Part shown: piece by piece, positions 55,943-64,000 of the stretch
Position numbering within the stretch: the first letter of the stretch is position 1
Layout: the number at the start of each line of letters is the position of its first letter
Source of the DNA: Flagellimonas nanhaiensis
Lineage (GTDB): Bacteria; Bacteroidota; Bacteroidia; Flavobacteriales; Flavobacteriaceae
Reading direction: 5' to 3'
NCBI RefSeq assembly: GCF_003382275.1
Contig: NZ_QTJX01000002.1
Coordinates: forward strand, 806,001 to 870,000
DNA length: 64,000 bases
The notes under the pieces: model-generated
Database searches by the model: none
Told to the model about the DNA's origin: nothing
Seen by the model: only the letters and a program-made list of their open reading frames with translations
Program-made: the position numbers and the translations under genes

Positions 55943-56707
55943 TTAGATTTGCCGCACCTCCTCTTGATAGGTTCTACTGAATCGTATTTGGTCACCCGTG
56001 CTCAAATACAATCGTCCATCCCCACTATGGTTTTTTTGAATATGCTCTACAAAAGCTGCATTAACAAGATAGGACCTATGCACCCTTCTAAAGGACTTGG
56101 AACATAGTTCATTTGAAAAGGATTTCAAACTTTGGTATTTCACAAACTTCCCCTTTTCGGTATGTAGGACCACGCAGTTATTGCTTGTTTCCACATAAAC
56201 TATTTGTTGAGGCTCCAGCAAAAATTGCAGCCCTCTTTTAGAAACAGAAACACGGTGTGGTCTTTCAGTGCCTTCCATTTCTTCTTCTGCTTCAGGGTCT
56301 TTTTTATCAATATGGATGAAATAAAAAAGTAAGGTAAAGTAGCAAAGTAGGTTCACACCAATGTTGTTGGTCAACGAGGCATTTAGCATACTGAAACTCG
56401 GGGAAGTACATTGGTAGACTTGGGTCATCAGTACGATTACAAGTAACTGCCCTATTATGATGTTAAGTGCAGAAACGGACAAACCCAACCCACCTTGAAT
56501 GAATAGATTCCTGCCCGAGGAGGTCAACAACCATTTTGCCCCCAATTTTTTTATCTGTCTGGCGGAAGAATTCCAAAAAAAGAAACTGGTGATAGCCAAA
56601 ATCGACAGTTCTGAAAAACAACTAGCACCCAAACTTTCTTGGAACATACGACCAATGCCCATATTGAACAAAACAAAGATGGTTACAAGAGAAATGCGTT
56701 TGGCCAT
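55943..56707 (-). CDS. LytTR-type membrane transcriptional regulator
   Basis: A 254-residue protein with about four membrane segments (positions 8-130) and a C-terminal LytTR DNA-binding domain (about 150-254) with IVYVETSNNCVVLHTEKGKF and SFRRVHRSYLVNAAFVEHIQ. LytTR domains bind imperfect direct repeats. It may regulate nearby lipoprotein genes, but no such site was identified next to it. Confidence 0.86.
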   Translation of the reverse strand: MAKRISLVTIFVLFNMGIGRMFQESLGASCFSELSILAITSFFFWNSSARQIKKLGAKWLLTSSGRNLFIQGGLGLSVSALNIIIGQLLVIVLMTQVYQCTSPSFSMLNASLTNNIGVNLLCYFTLLFYFIHIDKKDPEAEEEMEGTERPHRVSVSKRGLQFLLEPQQIVYVETSNNCVVLHTEKGKFVKYQSLKSFSNELCSKSFRRVHRSYLVNAAFVEHIQKNHSGDGRLYLSTGDQIRFSRTYQEEVRQI

Positions 56708-56770
56708 ACGTTAAATGTACTAATTCCGTTGTTTGACCCGGTAAACTTTATGATTTAGTTAATGATCAGC

Positions 56771-56801
56771 AAAAAAACCGCCCTCCATATCTGAAGGGCG
56801 G
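56771..56801 (-). terminator. Intrinsic terminator after the zinc-ribbon gene
   Basis: On the minus strand, CCGCCCT (56801-56795) and AGGGCGG (56784-56778) form a 7-bp GC-rich stem with a 10-base loop, followed by seven T (56777-56771). It lies about 110 bases after the zinc-ribbon protein's stop and should end the SPFH/zinc-ribbon transcript. Confidence 0.85.
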
Positions 56802-56909
56802 CCTAGTGTTTATAGAAATAGGTTAAGAGACACTATCTCGCAAAGTTCTTTGCTTCTATATACGTTTGGAAACCACTAAAAGGATTTGGTCACATGATTT
56901 TGGGGCAAT

Positions 56910-58001
56910 TTATTTCTGGGTAAAAAAAACAAAAATGGCTATCAGCGCTATCCCAAACAAAATGGCCAATATGATTTTCCAAGCACTATAAGGTCTAGAG
57001 CCCGAAATAGATCCATTCTCACCGTTGATGAAAAAGTTATACTCTTTGCCTTTATAACGATAGGCACTGACATATACCGGCAAGAGAATATGCTTGAAGG
57101 TCTCTTGGGTCAAGTTCATATCCATGCTGGACACCCTTTGGGTATCGCCTCCAATATCCTGTCTGCACCAGCGTTCTGCAATATCCCGAGCCACATCTTT
57201 GGCCAACATATGTCCCTGTTGTAAAGGAATGGTATACTTTTCAGTAACAAAACCTGACAAAAAACTACTGTTGAAGGGCTGAAGCTTTTTGAGGTTCCAT
57301 CTCGCTATTTTTTTGGGCACCCTGCCTGCTTTTTGTCGTGAAGCTTTTATCAGGGTATCATCCACAAAACCGGAAACCTTTCCAGAGGCGGGATACCAAC
57401 GCGTTTTTCTTACCTGCCGAGTTTGCGTTTTGCCATTGCTGTCCCTATATCGTTGGGTTTCATAGTAATATTCCCCTCGCTGACCGGTATACGAAGCTGC
57501 CAATTGTGCATCAAATGTCCAATACGGCAAATACAGCCCCTTGGTGAATTGAGGGTCTAGAGCTGCTTTTTTTAGTTTGTTGGGAGCCCACCATAATCCA
57601 TCTACCCATTTTTTAAAAATACCAAAGGACTTTTCCTTTTCAATTTGAAACGGAAGCACGGCTCCAGGCAAGATCCACTGTTCTTTATAGGCATCCTCAA
57701 CAACTAAGGGCATACTGCAATACACACAATGGAGTGATTTGTAGTTTTCTTCTACATGTTGGTCCGCACCGCAGTTTTTACAATGTAACATAGAGATTTC
57801 CTCACTATGTTTTTGAGCCCCCATTTCTTTGAGATAAGGGTAAAGTTCCAGCTCTTCAAATCCTTGTTCGTCAATATTTATGGACTCTTGATGTCCGCAA
57901 TACTCGCAAGCAATACTTGTGGTGCCAGGTTTGTAGGTAAGCTCAGCACCACAGTTGACACAGGATTTTTTAAGCTCTGTTTTTTGGATTGATGGTTCCA
58001 A
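56910..58001 (-). CDS. Double zinc-ribbon membrane protein (YdjG-like)
   Basis: A 363-residue protein with two N-terminal zinc ribbons, CVNCGAEL/CEYCGHQE (about 15-40) and CKNCGADQ/CVYCSMPL (about 73-100), then a long domain (KKWVDGLWWAPNKLKKAALD, LYLPYWTFDAQLAASYTGQ, LLPVYVSAYRYKGKEYNFFI) and one C-terminal membrane segment (WKIILAILFGIALIAIFVFF). This is the layout of the B. subtilis YdjG-type stress protein. It starts three bases after the SPFH protein stop. Confidence 0.82.
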   Translation of the reverse strand: MEPSIQKTELKKSCVNCGAELTYKPGTTSIACEYCGHQESINIDEQGFEELELYPYLKEMGAQKHSEEISMLHCKNCGADQHVEENYKSLHCVYCSMPLVVEDAYKEQWILPGAVLPFQIEKEKSFGIFKKWVDGLWWAPNKLKKAALDPQFTKGLYLPYWTFDAQLAASYTGQRGEYYYETQRYRDSNGKTQTRQVRKTRWYPASGKVSGFVDDTLIKASRQKAGRVPKKIARWNLKKLQPFNSSFLSGFVTEKYTIPLQQGHMLAKDVARDIAERWCRQDIGGDTQRVSSMDMNLTQETFKHILLPVYVSAYRYKGKEYNFFINGENGSISGSRPYSAWKIILAILFGIALIAIFVFFTQK

Positions 58002-58004
58002 GAA

Positions 58005-59138
58005 TTAAGAATTTGGCAATGGAGGCGGGGTATTTCCGCCCAAGAAAGATTTTAACTCTTCAACATCCTTTAGCGGGGTCCAAGCGGCCATGCCTTGTTT
58101 CCATACCAAACTATCCCTGTTGATGGTCCGTCCGGCAAAAAGGGCCTGTAGTTGCTCAAAGGAAACGGGTCCCTGTTGAGTTCCATTTACCGCATAAAAA
58201 TATTGTACTTGAACTGGCATAGGTGGTGGAACTGGAGATGCAGCTTGCTGCATTTGATTGCTTCCACCCATTTGCGGACTCATCATTCCACCCATTTGTT
58301 GTGCCAGAACAAAGCCCATTCCCATTCCCATTCCGGCGCCGGCGGTTCCACCTTCATTCTTAGCAGCGGCCTCAATAGCTTTTGCGGTTTTGAACTTGGT
58401 CAATTTGTCCAGGTCGAGCTTGTCAATTCTACTGTACTCAAAAATTTCCTTTTTGAGGTCTTCCGGCATGGAAACATTTTCGATATAGAATTTCTCCAGG
58501 GAAATCCCAACCGTTTCAAATTCAGGAGCCATTACCTCCTGACAGGTATCCGAAAGTTCCGAAGTGTTGGCCGCATACAGTTCTATAGGAAGATTGGCCT
58601 CACCCACGGTATCGGTAAAACGGGTGGCGATCAAACTTTTTAGGTGTTCGTTGATTTCAAAATTGGTAAAGTTGTTATCGGTACCAACGATATCGATGAT
58701 AAACTTCCCCGCATCAGAAATCTTAAAAGCGTAGGTTCCAAATGCACGTATCTCGACCAACCCAAAACGTTCATCACTTAAAGTGATTGGGCTTTTCGTT
58801 CCCCACTTTTCATCTGTGAACAAGTGGGTGTTTACAAAGTAAACCTCTGCTTTAAAAGGAGAGTTGAACCCATATTTCCATCCTTTCAAGGTGGCAAGTA
58901 TGGGCAGGTTCTTTGTGGTAAGGTCGTACGTCCCCGGCTCAAATACATCGGCCAATTGGCCCTCATTTACAAAAACGGCGGTCTGACCTTCACGAACAAT
59001 AAGTTTGGCACCGTTCTTTATTTCATTTTGGTAACGCTCAAAACGATGGGCAATGGTGTCATCGGTATAATCCAGCCACTCAACAATGTCAATAAATTCA
59101 TTGGAGAGCTTTTCTTTGATTTTACTAAAAATATCCAT
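58005..59138 (-). CDS. SPFH domain protein with C-terminal GYF_2 domain (YdjI-like)
   Basis: A 377-residue protein. The N-terminal SPFH/band-7 domain (about 30-215) resembles YdjI (IEWLDYTDDTIAHRFERYQN type start, KLIVREGQTAVFVNEGQ, ADVFEPGTYDL). A helical linker (SRIDKLDLDKLTKFKTAKA), a G/M/Q-rich stretch near 268-300 and a C-terminal GYF_2 domain (about 311-370, YAVNGTQQGPVSFEQLQALF) follow. YdjI recruits the membrane-stress protein PspA in B. subtilis; no PspA gene is visible here. It is co-directional and 3 bases from the zinc-ribbon gene. Confidence 0.86.
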   Translation of the reverse strand: MDIFSKIKEKLSNEFIDIVEWLDYTDDTIAHRFERYQNEIKNGAKLIVREGQTAVFVNEGQLADVFEPGTYDLTTKNLPILATLKGWKYGFNSPFKAEVYFVNTHLFTDEKWGTKSPITLSDERFGLVEIRAFGTYAFKISDAGKFIIDIVGTDNNFTNFEINEHLKSLIATRFTDTVGEANLPIELYAANTSELSDTCQEVMAPEFETVGISLEKFYIENVSMPEDLKKEIFEYSRIDKLDLDKLTKFKTAKAIEAAAKNEGGTAGAGMGMGMGFVLAQQMGGMMSPQMGGSNQMQQAASPVPPPMPVQVQYFYAVNGTQQGPVSFEQLQALFAGRTINRDSLVWKQGMAAWTPLKDVEELKSFLGGNTPPPLPNS

Positions 59139-59196
59139 GGTAAAGTGTTTAGATTAAATCTTGCTTAAAACTATAAAAAATGAAGTTAGCTTCTGT

Positions 59197-59239
59197 TAGA
59201 TTTGTATGAAATTGAAATGTTTTGTTACGAACCGGTTCG
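59197..59239 (+). promoter_or_regulatory. -7 box and palindromic operator before DUF2891
   Basis: TAGATTTG at 59197-59204 matches the Bacteroidota -7 box, about 70 bases before the DUF2891 ATG. A perfect 12-bp palindrome CGAACCGGTTCG (59228-59239) lies between them; its AACCGGTT core resembles LacI-family operators. No LacI regulator is in the window. Confidence 0.5.
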
Positions 59240-59274
59240 CAAAAAGATAAATGACCGTAAAACCAAATACTTTT

Positions 59275-60405
59275 ATGAAAGCACTGCTTAACACTTTCCT
59301 GATTCTATTCACAGTTCTTCTTGTCTCCTGTGGTGAAACAAATGAAAAATCAAAGTCGAACCAAGAAGCAACCACCAGTGGCAATGATAAGCCCGTTGTT
59401 GAAAAAATTACACTTACCCTAGACCAGGCAAATACGTTGGTTACGCTTCCTTTGGAATGTGTTCAAAAGGAATTCCCCAACAAGTTGGGACAGACACTGG
59501 GCAGCGAAGAGGACTTGGCACCACCCCAGGTTTTGCACCCTGCATTCTATGGTTGTTTTGATTGGCATTCAGCGGTTCACGGGAATTGGTCCATGGTCCG
59601 ATTGCTCAAAGAATTTCCGAATCTAGATCAAGCGGAAAGAGTTAAGCAAATTCTTTTGGAAAATATGTCCGAAGAAAATATAACAGGCGAAGTGACCTAC
59701 TTTGAGGGAGAGCATAACAAAAATTATGAACGAACCTATGGTTGGGGTTGGCTTTTGAAATTGGCCGAAGAAATCCATACTTGGGATGACCCTCTTGCCA
59801 GACAATTGGAAAGTAATCTACAGCCACTGACTCAATTAATTGCACAGAAATTCATTGACTATCTACCAAAACTGCAATACCCGGTTCGCGTGGGGACTCA
59901 TACCAATACCGCCTTTGCCCTTTCTTTTGCTTGGGATTATGCCCACACCTTGGAGAATACCGCTTTAAAGGAAGCCATTGAACAGCGCGCTTTGGACTTT
60001 TACAAAACTGATGTTGATTGCCCGTTGACGTGGGAACCTAGCGGCGCAGATTTTTTATCACCTTGCTTTGAAGAAGCGGATTTAATACGACGTATTCTGG
60101 GTAAACAAGAGTTTTTGGATTGGGCGGAAAACTTCCTTCCCGGCCTTCAAAATTCAGATTTTAAAATGGACGTGGCGCTTGTTGGAGACCGAAAAGATGG
60201 TCAATTAGTGCATTTGGATGGTCTTAATTTCAGCAGGGCCTGGGTATTGTACGGATTGGCAAAGCAATACCCAGAGGAATATGGGCATGTATTGCCATTG
60301 GCCAATGAACATTTGGCCTATTCATTTCCTAACCTTATTGGTGATGACTATGAAGGAGGTCATTGGCTGGGTTCATTTGCCATTTATGCCCTGGGGGAGC
60401 AATAG
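59275..60405 (+). CDS. DUF2891 family lipoprotein
   Basis: The ATG at 59275 gives 376 residues with lipobox VLLVSC (MKALLNTFLILFTVLLVSC); an ATG at 59251 would add eight residues. The mature domain is alpha-helical with PAFYGCFDWHSAVHGNWSMV, RVGTHTNTAFALSFAWDYA and LSPCFEEADLIRRIL, which are signatures of DUF2891. The fold suggests an alpha/alpha barrel like glycan-processing enzymes, but no activity is known. It ends two bases before the convergent P1 peptidase gene. Confidence 0.86.
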   Translation: MKALLNTFLILFTVLLVSCGETNEKSKSNQEATTSGNDKPVVEKITLTLDQANTLVTLPLECVQKEFPNKLGQTLGSEEDLAPPQVLHPAFYGCFDWHSAVHGNWSMVRLLKEFPNLDQAERVKQILLENMSEENITGEVTYFEGEHNKNYERTYGWGWLLKLAEEIHTWDDPLARQLESNLQPLTQLIAQKFIDYLPKLQYPVRVGTHTNTAFALSFAWDYAHTLENTALKEAIEQRALDFYKTDVDCPLTWEPSGADFLSPCFEEADLIRRILGKQEFLDWAENFLPGLQNSDFKMDVALVGDRKDGQLVHLDGLNFSRAWVLYGLAKQYPEEYGHVLPLANEHLAYSFPNLIGDDYEGGHWLGSFAIYALGEQ

Positions 60406-60407
60406 GC

Positions 60408-61532
60408 TCAATCAGATATTTTCCCAGCTTCCTTTAACATTTGGAGCACCTCTTCCTTTGGAAGAGCGTTGATGGTATGTCCATTTCTTCCGGTCGTGGT
60501 CTTGGCTGCGAAAAGTGAATTTAATATGGCTTCTTCCGTAGCTTCGATTACGGCAAGAAACAGGGGAGTTACTGCACTGTTTCGTAACGTGGGCATAGTT
60601 TGAATCGGATTGTCACTGGTATAAGGAATTCGACATTCTTCTGCAGTGGAAACGGTAATCACGTAATCGCCACTACCATTACTGGCAATACCTCCTGTTC
60701 TGGATAAGCCAAGCATGGCTCTTTTGGCCAGACGTTCTAGATTCCTGGAATCCAAAGGGGCATCTGTCATTACCACTATCATACAAGATCCGTCTGGCGA
60801 ATACTTAAAGCTATCTGAATAATGACCCAACTTCTTTCCAACATCAACTCCGGAGATTTTTAGCACTCCTCCAAAATTGGACTGTACCAGTACACCTACG
60901 GTATATCCACCAGCTTTTTCTGGAATCACGCGTGAAGATGTTCCAATACCTCCTTTAAAACCAAAGCAAACTGTACCTGTTCCCGCACCTACATTTCCCT
61001 CTTGTACCGGTCCAGTACTTGCGGCACTTATGGCGGAGAGAACATGTTCTTCCTTAATGTGGCGCCCTCGGATATCATTGAGATAACCATCGTTCGTTTC
61101 TCCTACTACAGCGTTAACAGACCTAACATTTTCGTTTTTGGGATGATTCAGGGTATAGCCAATCAACGCGTTCACCCCGGTTGGAACACTCAACGTATTT
61201 GTGAGGACAATGGGTGTTTCGATATTGCCCAATTCCTTTACTTGGGTATAACCGGCAAGTTTGCCAAAACCATTTCCAATGTAGATTGCCGCAGGGACTT
61301 TTTCCTGAAAAAGATTACCATTATGAGGTAAAATGGCGGTTACTCCTGTTCTAATACTATCTCCTTTCACTAAAGTGAAATGCCCTACTTGTGTACCTGG
61401 CACATCGGTTATTGCATTTAGGGTGCCAGGTTTCAGCACACCAATTTCAACCCCATGATCGCGAAGACGGGATTGGGACAGCAATAGAATTGGAAAAAGC
61501 AAAGCTATGCACAGAAATTGTTTTTTAACCAT
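60408..61532 (-). CDS. P1 family peptidase (DmpA/BapA-like aminopeptidase), exported
   Basis: A 374-residue exported protein (signal MVKKQFLCIALLFPILLLSQ). P1 peptidases cleave themselves before the catalytic serine; here G286-S287 in SNGSGDYVITVS fits. Other blocks are NAITDVPGTQVGHFTLVKGD, VNAVVGETNDGYLND and GGIGTSSRVIPEKAGGYTVG. They act on D- or beta-amino-acid peptides. The next minus-strand gene upstream is separate, at 61.6 kb. Confidence 0.9.
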   Translation of the reverse strand: MVKKQFLCIALLFPILLLSQSRLRDHGVEIGVLKPGTLNAITDVPGTQVGHFTLVKGDSIRTGVTAILPHNGNLFQEKVPAAIYIGNGFGKLAGYTQVKELGNIETPIVLTNTLSVPTGVNALIGYTLNHPKNENVRSVNAVVGETNDGYLNDIRGRHIKEEHVLSAISAASTGPVQEGNVGAGTGTVCFGFKGGIGTSSRVIPEKAGGYTVGVLVQSNFGGVLKISGVDVGKKLGHYSDSFKYSPDGSCMIVVMTDAPLDSRNLERLAKRAMLGLSRTGGIASNGSGDYVITVSTAEECRIPYTSDNPIQTMPTLRNSAVTPLFLAVIEATEEAILNSLFAAKTTTGRNGHTINALPKEEVLQMLKEAGKISD

Positions 61533-61576
61533 GGTTTTAAGGCTTAGATCCTTAACGTTCTTTATCGGAATTGAAT

Positions 61577-62017
61577 TTATTCAGTTTTGCAGGAGGTATC
61601 GGCAATAATTTTCCAGGCTCCATCAATCTTTTTTAGAACCAACATAAAAATCCCATTGGAATTACCCACCGACCTGGTCAAATGATATTCACCCATCACC
61701 ATGTATGCATCATCATAAATTTTAGAAACCTCATTGGAGACCAATTTTAGCTGGCCAAAATGCTCTTGGGTAGGATAACTCTTTTTATATCGATTCAGGG
61801 TGCCCTCCCATCCTTTGACCACTCCTCCGCTTCCATAAAAAATCAGGTCGCCCGATTTCCAATAGGTTTCCATAAAGAGTTCAATATCATAATTGTTCCA
61901 AGCTTCTTCTTGCACTGATAGCACTTCTAAAATGGCTGCTTTATCATCTGACTCTTTAGAAATTTGGGAATAGGCTGCTACGGAGAAAAGGAAAATTAGT
62001 CCGACTAGTTTTTTCAT
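61577..62017 (-). CDS. NTF2-like (DUF4440) exported protein
   Basis: A 146-residue protein with signal peptide MKKLVGLIFLFSVAAYSQ. The mature NTF2-like domain shows ILEVLSVQEEAWNNYDIELF and MVMGEYHLTRSVG, ending in LVLKKIDGAWKIIADTSCK. It starts 15 bases after the Gfo/Idh/MocA gene stop and is probably co-transcribed with it. Function unknown. Confidence 0.84.
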   Translation of the reverse strand: MKKLVGLIFLFSVAAYSQISKESDDKAAILEVLSVQEEAWNNYDIELFMETYWKSGDLIFYGSGGVVKGWEGTLNRYKKSYPTQEHFGQLKLVSNEVSKIYDDAYMVMGEYHLTRSVGNSNGIFMLVLKKIDGAWKIIADTSCKTE

Positions 62018-62032
62018 AAATAAACTTTGCTC

Positions 62033-63460
62033 TTAAAACTTTCGATATTCTCCGGCTAAATATTTGTTGGCTTTCTCTTCGGCAAATTGGGCTTTTTCAG
62101 CATCCCAGTGCAAGGTCTCCCCTGGAAACCTTCCGGCAATGGTACCCAATAAGATAGTTTCCGTTAATCTTGCTGCATACTCAAATGGAGCTGTACATTC
62201 GGCTTTTCCCAAACAGGCATCAACAAATTGATGGTAGTGCTTGGGCCCTTCCGTTTCGTAATTTCTAATAGGCTCTCCCAAATTGTTGGCTTCGCTTACT
62301 TTGGCAATTTGTTTTGAGATATCCACATACTTGCCTCGCACTATTTTCTTGGGAAGTTGCATGAAGTGGGGCAACAACAACCTTCCTTTTTCACCCACGA
62401 ACATTGCTCCCTGTTCTGGAAGTTCACCTTCTCCTGCAGTTTTGGCATCCAAGGAGATTTTGTCTGCCATACTTTCCTCTTTTTGTTGCTTTTTGGTCAG
62501 CTTGCCTTTTGCTCCTGGCAACACTAAATCTTCGTGCATGCTTGGGGCACCTTCTCCATCATACCAAATCCATTTTAGGGACTCGGTGGTGTATTTAGTG
62601 GCGGGAAATTCGTAAGTAACCGTGTTTTTTTCGGGATAACCATACCCGTTTGATGGGCGGCAATCAGTTTTTATGGTTCGTGGAACATCCAATTCCAGGG
62701 CGTTATAAGGGGTGTCAAAAATGTGTACTCCCATATCGCCCAAGGTACCACAACCGTACTCCATTAGTTTTCTCCAATTTCCCGGATGATACATACCCTC
62801 TTTGTACGGTCTTTTGTTGGAAGTTCCCAACCATAGGTTCCAATCCAGTTGTGCTGGTACGGTATCTTCACCTTCTGGGATGGGACCATCATAACCCCAG
62901 TTTTTAGGAGACCAAGCATGTACCGTATGAACTTTTCCAATGATTCCGGATTGAATCAAAAGGGTGGCCAACCTATAATCATAAAATGAGTGTACCTGAA
63001 TCCCCATTTGGGTGACCAATCCTTTTTCAGCGGCCAGTTTTTTCATGGCTCTAGATTCTGAAACATAATGTGTCAATGGTTTCTGGCAATACACAGGCTT
63101 GCCCATCTGCATGGCCAAAAGCGAAGCGGGCGCATGGGTATGGTCGGGAGTGGAAACGATTACAGCGTCTATTTCATCACTCATTTCCTCTAACATCACT
63201 CTGTAGTCAAAAAACACACGCGCGCCTTGGTGCAATTTATGTGCTTTGGACAAATTAATGGCATCAACATCGCAAAGTGCTACCACATCTACAGAACCAT
63301 GGGATGAAATGGCCTTGAGATCCTCAGCCCCCATATTTCCCACACCGATGTGCGCAGTTCTTAAACGTTCTTTGATTGTAGACCCTTTCAAAAGTGAAGG
63401 GGCCATCATGATTCCTAGGGCTCCCACACTACTTTTTTTAATGAATTCTCTTTTGTTCAT
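62033..63460 (-). CDS. Gfo/Idh/MocA family oxidoreductase, exported
   Basis: The ATG at 63460 gives 475 residues, MNKREFIKKSSVGALGIMMA, a Tat-like leader with KR in place of the twin arginine. The Rossmann motif is AHIGVGNMGAEDL; VVALCDVDAI and the active-site block YCQKPLTHYVSESRAM (usually EKP) follow, with WRKLMEYGCGTLGDMGVHIF. Members of this family oxidise sugars to 3-keto sugars. The DUF1080 protein gene lies 19 bases upstream, so they form one unit. Confidence 0.88.
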   Translation of the reverse strand: MNKREFIKKSSVGALGIMMAPSLLKGSTIKERLRTAHIGVGNMGAEDLKAISSHGSVDVVALCDVDAINLSKAHKLHQGARVFFDYRVMLEEMSDEIDAVIVSTPDHTHAPASLLAMQMGKPVYCQKPLTHYVSESRAMKKLAAEKGLVTQMGIQVHSFYDYRLATLLIQSGIIGKVHTVHAWSPKNWGYDGPIPEGEDTVPAQLDWNLWLGTSNKRPYKEGMYHPGNWRKLMEYGCGTLGDMGVHIFDTPYNALELDVPRTIKTDCRPSNGYGYPEKNTVTYEFPATKYTTESLKWIWYDGEGAPSMHEDLVLPGAKGKLTKKQQKEESMADKISLDAKTAGEGELPEQGAMFVGEKGRLLLPHFMQLPKKIVRGKYVDISKQIAKVSEANNLGEPIRNYETEGPKHYHQFVDACLGKAECTAPFEYAARLTETILLGTIAGRFPGETLHWDAEKAQFAEEKANKYLAGEYRKF

Positions 63461-63479
63461 TACCTTGGTTATTGGTTGA

Positions 63480-64000
63480 TTATAGTTTTTTGATTTTGAT
63501 GTTTCGGAACCAGATTGGACTAGCATAATCTTGCAGGGCAATATATCCTTTCTTGAATTTTCCATAATCTGGGGCATTTTCCCATTTTCCAGAATTTTTC
63601 TTTTTGTGCCAATCCTCGTTCCAAGGAACAAATGACAAGAGTAATTTTCCATTGAGCCAATGTTCAACTCTGTCTGGGGTAAACACTATTTTGGAGGAAT
63701 TCCATTCCCCAATAGGATTTAGTTCTTTCTTTGATTCATCCGCTACATGCATGGCATAGTCGGCACCAGTTTTTTGCCAGTCTTGCAATAGCTCTGGGTG
63801 CTCTTCTCCAAATTGGGAATTGTATCCTGTAAGATCATGGATCTTGGCATAATTTTCATCGTCTATCAGTTGGTATTCCGGAGCAACTGAGGGAGGGCCG
63901 TCATAACCTTCTTTTACATGGTAAAATATTCCACTGTTTCCGCCCTCAGGGAGTTTCCATTCTAGATAGAGCTCAAAGTTATCGAACTCCTCCGAGCCAT
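63480..64000 (-). CDS. DUF1080 (3-keto-disaccharide hydrolase) domain protein, 5' end outside window
   Basis: The frame stays open to the right edge, so the 5' end is missing and only about 173 residues are visible. They include FELYLEWKLPEGGNSGIFYH, APEYQLIDDENY, NSSKIVFTPDRVEHWLNG and GYIALQDYASPIWFRNIKIK, the concanavalin-like DUF1080 fold, named for 3-keto-disaccharide hydrolases. It precedes the Gfo/Idh/MocA gene by 19 bases, and the pair fits oxidation and cleavage of glycosides. Confidence 0.9.
   Translation of the reverse strand, partial: GSEEFDNFELYLEWKLPEGGNSGIFYHVKEGYDGPPSVAPEYQLIDDENYAKIHDLTGYNSQFGEEHPELLQDWQKTGADYAMHVADESKKELNPIGEWNSSKIVFTPDRVEHWLNGKLLLSFVPWNEDWHKKKNSGKWENAPDYGKFKKGYIALQDYASPIWFRNIKIKKL

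Noticed and set aside
1..64000. CRISPR arrays, tRNA genes, insertion sequences, prophage
   Set aside because: No direct-repeat arrays, cloverleaf patterns, transposases or integrase motifs were seen on either strand.

Overview
The window looks like chromosomal DNA of a marine Flavobacteriaceae member (Bacteroidota), perhaps close to Allomuricauda/Flagellimonas. This is inferred from the gene families, not from a marker gene. The signs are a complete SUF operon ending in the Bacteroidota families DUF2480 and DUF3078, Bacteroidota-type promoter boxes (TAnnTTTG, in one case with a correctly spaced upstream TTTG), many secreted lipoproteins, a type IX secretion (T9SS) cargo protease, BNR and other beta-propeller proteins, and a hemACDE-F-B cluster beside an AraC regulator. 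No rRNA, tRNA, CRISPR array, insertion sequence or phage was seen. Coding density is high and most genes are ordinary housekeeping genes.

Layout. 1-8.7 kb: end of a RimK-like ligase, an overlapping aspartoacylase-like hydrolase, small membrane proteins, a large BNR-propeller secreted protein, Xaa-Pro aminopeptidase, and small proteins (zinc-ribbon YjdM and two membrane proteins). 8.7-12.9 kb: a CPBP protease/MarR pair, an AT-rich orphan methyltransferase lying between the intact brnQ gene and a decayed second copy of the brnQ 3' end, and a small hypothetical gene followed by a possible structured RNA. 13.0-16.8 kb: thiL and two surface lipoproteins. 16.8-24.5 kb: the SUF Fe-S assembly operon (sufA-B-C-D-S-E, DUF59, DUF2480, DUF3078), with a promoter box before it and a strong terminator after it.

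24.7-35.2 kb: hflX, a nuclease-family protein, a T9SS subtilase, a PolB-type exonuclease, ogt, a CNNM/CBS membrane protein, an outer-membrane barrel protein and a class-C beta-lactamase-like hydrolase. 35.2-42.7 kb: a minus-strand heme operon (hemA-C-D-E, DUF6973, hemF, phzF-like, a four-helix-bundle protein, hemB), most of it translationally coupled, read away from a divergent AraC regulator. Ferrochelatase (hemH) is 4 kb further on, directly abutting a MATE exporter. GSA aminomutase and protoporphyrinogen oxidase are not in the window.

43.8-64 kb: ThuA-like protein, DUF1460 amidase-like protein, MscS channel, hemH and MATE, then many secreted sugar-related propellers (PQQ-type dehydrogenase, 6-phosphogluconolactonase-like protein, SMP-30-like and PD40 proteins), membrane-bound AraC and LytTR regulators, a zinc-ribbon/SPFH pair resembling the membrane-stress proteins YdjG/YdjI, DUF2891, a P1 peptidase, and finally a Gfo/Idh/MocA oxidoreductase next to a DUF1080 protein cut by the window end. 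The observations most worth checking are the brnQ remnant around the methyltransferase, the SPFH/zinc-ribbon pair without a visible PspA, the DUF6973 gene coupled into the heme operon, the Cys-Pro motif in the heme-adjacent AraC regulator, and the candidate RNA at 12.94-13.03 kb.
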